Assembly (NCBI GenBank): GCA_016858145.1
Contig: JAEHOE010000079.1
Coordinates: forward strand, 372,001-436,000
Source of the DNA: Edaphochlamys debaryana
Lineage: Eukaryota; Chlorophyta; Chlorophyceae; Chlamydomonadales
Direction: 5' to 3'
DNA length: 64,000 nt
Within the stretch, counting starts at the first letter, position 1. Each line of letters begins with the position of its first letter. Below, one piece after another: positions 56,392 to 64,000 of the stretch. The notes beneath the pieces are model-generated. The model ran no database searches. It saw nothing but the letters and a program-made list of their open reading frames with translations, and had not been told where the DNA came from. A program made the translations under genes and the position numbers.

Positions 56392-59165
56392 TCAAGCGTC
56401 CGGCTTGAATGCGGCGCGGATGCCCTCTGTGTGCTTGTCATAGTGGGCCTTGACGGCCGGCTCGGAGGCGATCTGGGGGGAAGGGGGAGGGTGTGCGGGG
56501 TGGGGTAAGGTCGCGCGCGGAATGCGGTTCAGCAGGGTGGGGCACCGCAACCCTACGCGCCCCTCCGGCCTGGCCCCCCCGCGCCCCCACCTTGTTGCGG
56601 AAGGCCTTGAGGTCGGGGAACTCATCCAGGCAGGTCTTGGACACGCCTGTGGGGGGGGCGGGCGGAGGGGTGGGGTGGGTGGGGGGGTCAGGGCATGCGT
56701 CAATGAGGGCGGGACGGGGGATAGGGCGTTCGAGGGCGGGAGGGTGGGTGGCTGAGAGAGAGGGAGAGACGAGAGACAGTAGCGGTGCAGCGTGGGGGAG
56801 GGCAAGAAGCACAGAACTATGATTTTTCGCTCCACCCAGTGCCGAGATGCGCATTCCACCGCCCATGCCACCGTGAGGCCGGCCAGCCTAGCTGAGCTGA
56901 CCCCACACGCCCACCTCATCAGTGTCCCCCCCCCGCCCCCCCACACACACCCTGGCCAGCCTGGCTGAGCTGAGCAGGCAACCCACTCACCCACCCCTCC
57001 ACACCACACCCACGCCCATCTCCTCACCCCTCCCACGTCCGTGCCCCAATCCCGCAACGCAAACCCCAAGCCCCACCCACCGTCGAACTGCCCGCTGGTG
57101 AGCGAGCTGAGCATGACGAACACACCCAGGTCGGCGAAGGACAGCTTGCCGCCGGCCACGTAGGCGCCGCCGGGCTGGGGTTGGGGGGGGGAAAAGGGAG
57201 GGGAAGGCTTTGGGGTTGAGGGGCAGGGGAGCAGGGGGGTAGGGGGGCAGGTGAAGGACCGTGCGCATGGCGCTGTCGACCAGAGGGCCCTACCCGGTAT
57301 GAGCTGGCATACACACTGGCGCCCCAGCCCGAACCTCCACCCCGCCCGAAGCCACCCAGCCGCGGCGCTCCCGCGGTCGCCCCAAACACCACCTGGTTTC
57401 CCTCTCGCGTCTCCGGCTTCGGCTCATCCCCGCAGCCGCACAGCTCTCCCCAACAGCTTGGCCAGGTACCCCAGCTGTGAGCCATGCACCCAACACTGCC
57501 GTACACGCGGCCGTCACGCAGCACGCCCCGCCTAAGACCCAGGCCCCCACCCGGCCGCTGATTAGCGGTACTCACCACCAGCTTGGCCAGGTAACCCAGC
57601 TTCTCCCTGCCCTTGGTCGCCATGATCGCCTCACGGGCCTTGACCTGCTCATCCTTGGGTAGGGCCCACGTGGGGCCGAAGGCCTGGAGGGGGGAAGGGG
57701 GATGGGGGATGGGGGAAGGGTATGGGCGTGAGTGAGGTTGGGGCGGCAGCAGGAAAGCCACTCGACATCCCCAGACTCCAATGCAGACTCCTCATGCATA
57801 CAAGGCCGCTACCGCTCCCCCGTCTGCTGCCGCTCCGCCCCGTCTGCTACCGGGAGGCAGCCTCGAGCGGGCCCACGGCCCTGCTCGCCTGTAAGCGGTC
57901 AGTACACCCCATCCCACCCCAGGGACCCACGTCTGTCAGGTCAATCAAGAGGAACACCGCCTGGTCCGCGTGTGCCGCGTCCAGGGGGTCCTCGGGGTAC
58001 AGGCCCGCCAGCTTGGCCACGTAGCGGTCTGGGGGGAGGGGTGGGGGAGGACGGGAAAGAGGGAGGGTGTTAGGGAGGGAATGGGGGGGAGCAGTGTTGG
58101 AAGAAGTCTCAGGGGGCACTGGGGGCTTGCCCACATGGGTGGCTGGGTACCTCCATGACCTCATGGCGCGTGGACCGGCGACCCCAAACGCCCCGGCCCT
58201 CCGTGCCCCTTTCTTCCCCCATCCTCCCAGGCTCCCACCCACCGATGGCGCCGCTCTGTGCCAGCATCTTGCCGTCCTCCAGCTCTAGCACGGGGACCTG
58301 ACAGGGTGAGAGGGGACAGACAGGGAATGAGGGGGAAGCTGCGACGGGGGCGCAGGTGCAGGAGGTCCGGCCGTCCCTGGGCGTCTCGTCAAGGTCTGAC
58401 GTTGAATACTCAGCACGCCAGTAGTTCCCGAGAACGGGAGCCCGGGCCCCTTTCTGCATGTTGCGCATCTGCGCTCTTCCAATCCAAGTTCAAGTCCAAA
58501 TCCCCCGCACCCCCACGCCCTGCCCCCCCTTCCCCTCCCTTGACGGCCGCCTCACCTGGCCGAAAGGGGCCTTGGCCTTAAAGGTAGGGAACGTCTCGTG
58601 GCTGAGGGGGGACGAAGGGGGGGAGAGCAGGGCAGAGCAGTGCAAGCGGAGGCAAGGGGAGTTCAGGGCGGCGTGTGGAGCGTTTGCGGACCTCGCTTCT
58701 CTCGGGGGCGCGGAGGCCGCCCACAGGCAACGCGGGTGCACGTGCAGGCCGGCGCCGAGAAGTATCTTCAGCAGCGGGCCCAGCAGAGCCGGGCCCAGAA
58801 CGGGTGCACGTCTCCCGAGAGACTTGTCCATTGCACTCACGTGTAGTGCACATCCTGCGGACAGTGGGCCAGCGAGCGCGACTTTAGTGGACTGGGCATT
58901 CCGAGCAATCTGCAATAAGTCCTGACTTGCACCGCAAGCGACGGCAACACCGTGACGCGCCACGAGTAGCAACCATGCAAACAAGCGAATTCACGCATCC
59001 GCGCCCGCAGGAAGCAGGCCGGGCTTGGGCGCTGCACGCGCATTCGGCAGCCGGGACGACACATCGCACGTAGCTCACCTCGAATGGGATGCCCCCGAGC
59101 GTGAGGCACAGGCGAGCAACCTCGGCCTTGCCCGGCGCAGCGAAGTAGTGGAGCTTGAGCACCAT
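56392..59165 (-). CDS. Sigma-class glutathione S-transferase, copy 2
   Basis: Tandem paralogue of 51876-54735 with the same nine-exon structure and the same 14-nt microexon (58854-58841). Start MVLKLHYFAAPGKAEVARLC keeps Tyr7. Other exons encode HETFPTFKAKAPFGQ, VPVLELEDGKMLAQSGAI, YVAKLAGLYPEDPLDAAHAD, AFGPTWALPKDEQVKAREAI, GAYVAGGKLSFADLGVFVML, GVSKTCLDEFPDLKAFRNK and the C-terminus AAFKPDA, stop TGA at 56394-56392. Changes are concentrated in the helical substrate-binding domain exons (WALPKDEQ against WSLPLEEK, VFVML against VYAVL), suggesting shifted substrate range. Divergent from the intact secreted-protein gene at 59487. Confidence 0.93.
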
Positions 59166-59486
59166 CTTTGCGGGTTGACTTGTTCAGCGTTACGCCTACG
59201 GGGTTATGAGCTGGGGATATAAGCTAAGAACCGTCAGAGGCGGGATGTATGGAAGTCTCGCGGGAAAATGCTGCAGAATTGAGGCTGGCGGTTGGCGGGA
59301 TCCAGGACCTTTCCGTACTGCCGTATATGTTGGTTACATGGCCATACAGCACTCTACACGCCGGCCCCCACGCATACTGAGGCATACTTGGGTAGCCCGG
59401 TGCTCACGCTGCTCGTGCTTGCGAGGGCGCGCGACTGTTGGCCGACGCTGCATCGTTATTTCAATCCTCGGAGCAGCCCGTCGCCA
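59166..59486. promoter_or_regulatory. Bidirectional promoter region, unit 2
   Basis: 321 bp separate the divergent start codons of GST2 and the secreted-protein gene. The GST-proximal 100 bp is conserved with unit 1 (GGTTGACTTGTT, ACGGGGTTATGAGCTGGGGATATAAGC). A GATATAAG box at about 59216 reads as TATA-like toward the plus-strand gene. Confidence 0.6.
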
Positions 59487-62400
59487 ATGCCACTCCGTAA
59501 ACGCCACTCGGCGCCGCCGCACCTCCGCCTCCCCCTCCAGCACTTGGGCCGGACTCTAGTATTGGCACTCCTCCTCCTAGGAGCGGCCCCGGCCCTGATC
59601 GCACCCCAGGGGGCCTGGGCCGCCCCAGCGGAGGGCACCGCGGGGACCTCTGGAGGCGCCGACACATCCGCGGCTCAGCTGTTGCCGTCCGACGAAGGTG
59701 CGCAGGGGCCCCGATGGCTGCAGCAATGTCGTGTGGCGGCAGGCCGATGACCGTACGACCTCTGCTCTCTGCGCATGTCGTCGCCCTGCCCTGCCCTGAC
59801 CCGGCCGACCCCAGTGCGGACCCCCCTTCCCCCCCTCCCCCTCCCTCCCTCCCCTCCCCTCCTCCCCCCCTCCCGCCCTCCCCCTCCCCCTCCCCCCTCC
59901 CCCTCCCCCTCCCCCTCCCCCTCCCCCTCCCCCTCCCCCTCCCCCTCCCCCTCCCCCTCCCCCCCTCCCCCTCCCCCTCCCCCTCCCCCCTCCCCTCCCC
60001 CTCCCCCTCCCCCTCCCCCTCCCCCTCCCCCTCCCCCTCCCCCTCCCCCTCCCCCTCCCCCTCCCCCTCCCCCTCCCCCTCCCCCTCCCCCTCCCCAGCC
60101 TGGCACCTGCTCCTCCAGGGCCTGGGCTCCCTTGCCTCCGCCTGGGGGGCAGCATCCGACGGAAGTCCGGACGTTCCGGACAGTCCGGCGGGTCCGGCGG
60201 GTTCGGACGGTCCGGACGGTCCGGACTTGTCGGACGCTGGCCTGCTCCTGGCCGCAGACCTGGTGGCGGCCATGTCGGCGGCCTGGGTGCGGCAGCAGCG
60301 GGCGCAGCAGACACAGCAGGCACAGCAGGAGGCGCAGCAGGGGACACAGCAGGCACAGCAGGGAGCGCCGCAGGCGCCGCAGCGCGCGCAGCAAGCGCAG
60401 AAGGGAGCACCGCTGGGGTGGCAGGGGCAGCAGGGATCACTGCAGGGGATGCAGAAAGCGTTGCAGCAGGAGGGGATGCAGGAGGGCGGGGCGGGTGGCG
60501 GTGCCCAGGAGCTGGCGAGGGGCGAGCCGTACCACTCGGAGGGCCCGGGCCTTGCGTTCGGGGAGTGGGGGGAGGAAGGCGAGGGGGGCGGGGATGGAGG
60601 CGAGGCGTCCCTGGGGCTGGGGGACCTGCTGGGGGGAGGTGGAGGGGCGTGGTACGATCACGTGCTGTACGGCGGTGCGGATGGCTTTAGTCATGAGGAA
60701 TACGACGACGACGATTCGGATGGCCTCGACGATACCGGCAGCGCACTCAGCGGCGGTCTCTTTGCGGCCCACGACACCTCGACGCCGGCACACGCGGGCA
60801 ACACAGCGGCCGACGGAGGCCGCAACGCGGGCGGCGGCGGCGGCGGGGGCCGGCGGCTGCAGCAGGCGGGTGGAGCCGGCGGGGGCGGCGGCAGTTACGC
60901 CAACGCGTTCCGCCTTATCTTTGGGAACTTCTTCGACTTCGTGGGGGGAGGTGAGGTCGGGGCGGGGGCGGACGGGGGGCGCCGGGGGGACGCGGCGACT
61001 GGGCGGACATAGACAGACAGATGTTTCAGGCGCTGACCCAACCCGCACGCTTCGGCGAGATGGTGCTACAGCTCGGTTCGCCAATCTTCGTGTCTATCTA
61101 AGGCTGGGCCCGCCGGTGCGGGGGTCTACGCCTTGGTCTTAACCCACATGTGCCCAACGCCAACCCCACCCCCACGCCCGAACCTACATGTACCCATACT
61201 GCCACCCTCACACACCCCAGCCCGGCGCTTTCTGGCCACGCTGGCGGCGGAGGCCAACAGCATCCTGCTCAACCTCGAGTGGGGGGAGGGGCAGGCTTGG
61301 GCTTGGGTTGGGGGTGGTGGTCTGGCAGTTGGGGCGGGCGGGGTCAGGGTGAGCTAGGGAATTGCGCGCAGGCGGAAGGGTTGACGGGAGAGGCAGGGGT
61401 TGGTTCAATCCTGTCATCACCCGCACTCACCCTCGCTCTCTGACGCCGTCTCCGCCCCGCCCCTCCCCCCCCCCCCGCAGCTGGATCCGCGACCTGGCTT
61501 ACCTGGCCACCGCCCCCTTTGACAACCTGGTCAACTCCAACCCCCTGCCGCTGCCGCAGAGCAACGCGCAGGTGGGGGCCTGGGGGTGGGGGGCGGGAGG
61601 GTGGGGGGTGGGGGGTGGGGGGAAGGCATGTGTTTGGCACGCCTGTGACAGCTCTTTCGTGTGACACCCACGCGGCGCACACATATCCACCCACACCCAC
61701 TCAACCTCCCCTCCCCTCCCCCCCCCAGCTCCGCACGCTCCTGAACACGGCCCTCAACGACTACTGCACCCCCGAGGCCCTGGGGCCCTCTTCCCTGCGC
61801 CTGGGGGAGTACCGGGGCCCGGGGCTGACCCTGGCGCTCACCCCCGCCTCCTGCCCGGTGCGGGTGGACCCGGCGACGGCCAGGTGGGCGCGTGTTTGGG
61901 AGGGCAGCCCGGGGGGCAGTTAGACGAACAGGCGGACAGGTGGCCTGTTTGCCAGGGAGCAGGGCAGAGGGCGTAGCAGGGAGCAGGGCAGAGGGCGTAG
62001 CAGGGAGCAGGGCAGAGGGCGTAGCAGGGAGCAGGGCCGGGGGCACGGCGAGGGCCAGGTGGGCGGGGTGGGGGTGAGAGGGAGTGACACTCAGGCAGAG
62101 GAGGGTGGGGCCGGGTCGCCTGGGTGGAGAGAGACGGGAGAGGGGCCAAGAGAGGGGCCAAGGTGCCGGGCAGGTGGCCAGACACTTGGGGGCCTTGAGG
62201 GACAGGCTTACGGATAGACGGCCAGGTGGATGCATTGCGTCTTTGGTAGGGCGCAGGGCAGGCTGCGGGGCAGGGGTGGAAGTGTGGGGACAGGTTACAC
62301 AAGCTAGAGGCCGGACCACGGGGACAAGACGGACGTATTCAGTAGAGGAGCCCCACACACGCCCCCCCCCACCCCGCAGGCGCAGTATCGACTGGGACAA

Positions 62401-63999
62401 GTGCACCCCTGCGCGCCTCACCATCACCCTCACGCCGGGTGCGTGGGGCCTGCATGGGGCCTGCATTAGGCCTGCTTGGGGCCTGCATTAGGCCTGCGTG
62501 GGGGGCCATTCAGGGCCCGGGGGTTGTGGTGCTAGAGAGGCGGAGGTTGTGCGCCCAAGAGCGAAGGGCGGCAGGCATAGCGTTGAGGCCCGACCATGCA
62601 TGCTCCCTCCCGTGCTCCCCCTCCCGCCCTCCCCTTGCCCCTCCTCCCCAGCCACCTACACCAGCACCCGCTACACCGCCCCCACCTTCGCCGGCCGCCA
62701 GTGCCGATACGTGGTGCGGGGGGTGGGGGGAGCGGGGAAGAGCAGCCCCTTCGCTGCGCCGCGAGGCTCCGCTTTGGTGCTTGTGTCTAAGCCCCGCACG
62801 GTGCCCGTGACGCCTACATGGCCAACCCTCGTGTGCCCCTGCCTCCCCTGCTCTGGCACATGCGGCTAAGCCCCGCACGGACGCACGGTACCTGTGATCC
62901 TGCGTACCCGGCCTTGCCAGTTGCCACCCTTAGCTCCGTGGGGAGGCCCTCTGAGGACGCGCTACAGGCGTCTCACGCCCCACCCCCCCTCCCCCCCGCC
63001 GCAGCGCGTGTTCGGAACCGACACCTCCCTCAAGCTCGGCGGGGGCTCCGGCTCCTACACCTTCAGGCGAGAGCATCGCCACCGGCGCTCTGCTTCCCCT
63101 GCATCTGCCCGCTTGGGCTCCTTGCCGCGTTCACCACGACCCACGTGCTTGCTGCTGCCCTCCGCTTCACCCTCCCGCGCCCTTGCCTCCCACCTCAACC
63201 CCCACGCCCCCCCCCCAGGACCTCGGCACGGCAGCTAGACATTGTGCCCGTGCTCAACCAGTTCTTCCTGCGGGTGGGGAGTTCATGCGGAACTGAAGGG
63301 GAAGCGGGGCGTGAGGCTTAGGGCCGCGGCTTCTGCCTTCCTGTGGGTGCCATACCGGTATGCTCCCTCTTGAGCGAAATGGGGAGACTAAGAGCTGGCC
63401 CTCACGCCCCAAACCCTCCCTCCCCCAGGGCGCCTTCTCCCCCTTCACGGCTGACACGGCCATAAGCGTCAACGCCACCGGGGGGCCGGTGTTCGAGAGC
63501 GAGACGCAGCAGACCAACACCACGAGTGCGTGGGGTGTGCGTGTGGAGGTGGGATGGGCTGGCTGTGGGCCCTCAGGGGCTTCCTCCGAGCCCATGGTCC
63601 ACTGCAAGTAGCCGGCATGTTGCATCGGGCCTGCAAAGCGCGGACACAATTCATGATTGAGCCGGGGCTTGCACTGCCTCGGCCCCATGCCCCAAGCTCG
63701 CGGCAACCGAATTCAGGGCTACCAGGGTGCCACACACCACCACCACCACCAACCCAACAACCCCAGACCCTCACCCCCACCCCCACCCCCACCAACCGCA
63801 TCGGGCCCCCGGGCTCCCCCCGCCCCCCTTGCACTGAGCCGGACTTGGAGGCACCAGGTCAAGGCCCGCTGCAAACATGAACCGGCGCCATCATGGCCAG
63901 TGCCGAGGCCCCACTGTTCATCGCATGCGGCCCGCTCCTGCCAACCGTACCGCCCGGGCGCCGGCCCACGCCCCGGATCCGAGCTGACCACTCCCCACC
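59487..63999 (+). CDS. Secreted Gln-rich protein, C-terminus beyond the window
   Basis: Not recognised. Exons: 59487-59697, 60099-60950, 61221-61278, 61481-61571, 61729-61883, 62380-62438, 62652-62713, 63005-63066, 63219-63273, 63429-63535. All phases agree; the gene continues past 63535 and no further exon was found before the window end. Start [15 protein letters not shown], signal peptide [22 protein letters not shown]. Exon 2 carries a Pro/Asp/Gly stretch, a Gln-rich repeat ([20 protein letters not shown]), an acidic patch and poly-Gly, then [15 protein letters not shown]. Later exons form a compact region with sparse cysteines ([55 protein letters not shown]) of a possible new extracellular fold. 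The intron after 63066 uses a GC donor. Adjacent to GST2 on a shared promoter. Confidence 0.8.
59820..60096 (+). repeat. (CCCCCT)n polypyrimidine tract abutting a 3' splice site
   Basis: Nearly 280 bp of CCCCCT/CCCTCC units end directly at the CAG acceptor of exon 2 (exon begins 60099). It acts as an extreme polypyrimidine tract. ORFs through it (Pro-Ser or Gly-Glu runs) are compositional. Confidence 0.9.
61954..62040 (+). repeat. 24-bp tandem repeat in an intron of the secreted-protein gene
   Basis: GGGAGCAGGGCAGAGGGCGTAGCA repeats about 3.5 times after exon 5. Confidence 0.9.
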
Positions 64000-64000
64000 A

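Noticed and set aside
59714..60100. Plus-strand Pro-Ser run as a hydroxyproline-rich domain
   Set aside because: The GT donor at 59698 and CAG acceptor before 60099 remove it and keep the signal-peptide exon in frame with exon 2.
59461..60440. Minus-strand Gly-Glu and Gly-Arg repeat ORFs
   Set aside because: Antisense translation of the (CCCCCT)n intron and exons 1-2 of the plus-strand secreted-protein gene.

Overview
The window looks like nuclear DNA of a green alga of the volvocine/Chlamydomonas type (inference). It is very GC-rich. Genes are split into many short exons by GC-rich introns with GTGGGG- or GTGAG-type donors and C/T-rich acceptors. The products include a TKL kinase with GAF domains, a Ser-Pro-rich extracellular-matrix-like protein with EGF and F5/8C-like modules, and sigma-class glutathione S-transferases. 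No bacterial-style operons, rRNA, tRNA or CRISPR arrays were seen.

Layout: (1) About 0.8-9.9 kb, minus strand: an acylated GAF-GAF-TKL kinase; its 3' end is unresolved and one intron is 2.5 kb. (2) 11.7-14.8 kb, minus: a complete nine-exon RTRAF (C14orf166/hCLE) homologue with a 19-nt microexon. (3) 16.0-24.4 kb, minus: a 5'-truncated, frameshifted copy A of the EGF/F5-8C/Ser-Pro gene. (4) 24.4-26.0 kb: a copy of the RTRAF promoter and exons 1-2, fused head-on to copy A in the same orientation. (5) 26.04-36.98 kb: DNA absent from the first duplication unit. It holds a long hairpin, two 521-bp identical direct repeats, 96-bp and 150-bp minisatellites, a GCACTTT-motif cluster, a four-exon membrane-protein gene and a TIR element. 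(6) 37.5-46.7 kb, minus: copy B of the EGF gene, apparently full length with signal peptide. (7) 48.2-50.9 kb, minus: a small single-TM protein ending in a CaaX box. (8) 51.9-59.2 kb, minus: two sigma GST genes. Each is divergent from a secreted-protein gene: the first partner is a truncated pseudogene (55.1 kb), the second is intact (59.5 kb to beyond the window end).

The architecture is dominated by duplication. A tandem duplication of about 10.1 kb (14,260-24,377 repeated as 24,378-26,040 plus 36,980-45,769) copied parts of two neighbouring genes and created a potential chimeric gene at the junction. A second duplication copied the GST/secreted-protein pair. At the smallest scale, several genes carry tandem copies of 'exon 3' end plus 5' splice site', which multiplies potential splice donors; in the kinase one such cassette is triplicated with an in-frame 132-bp period. 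Exon coordinates were worked out by eye from splice signals, phase and protein similarity, without alignments.
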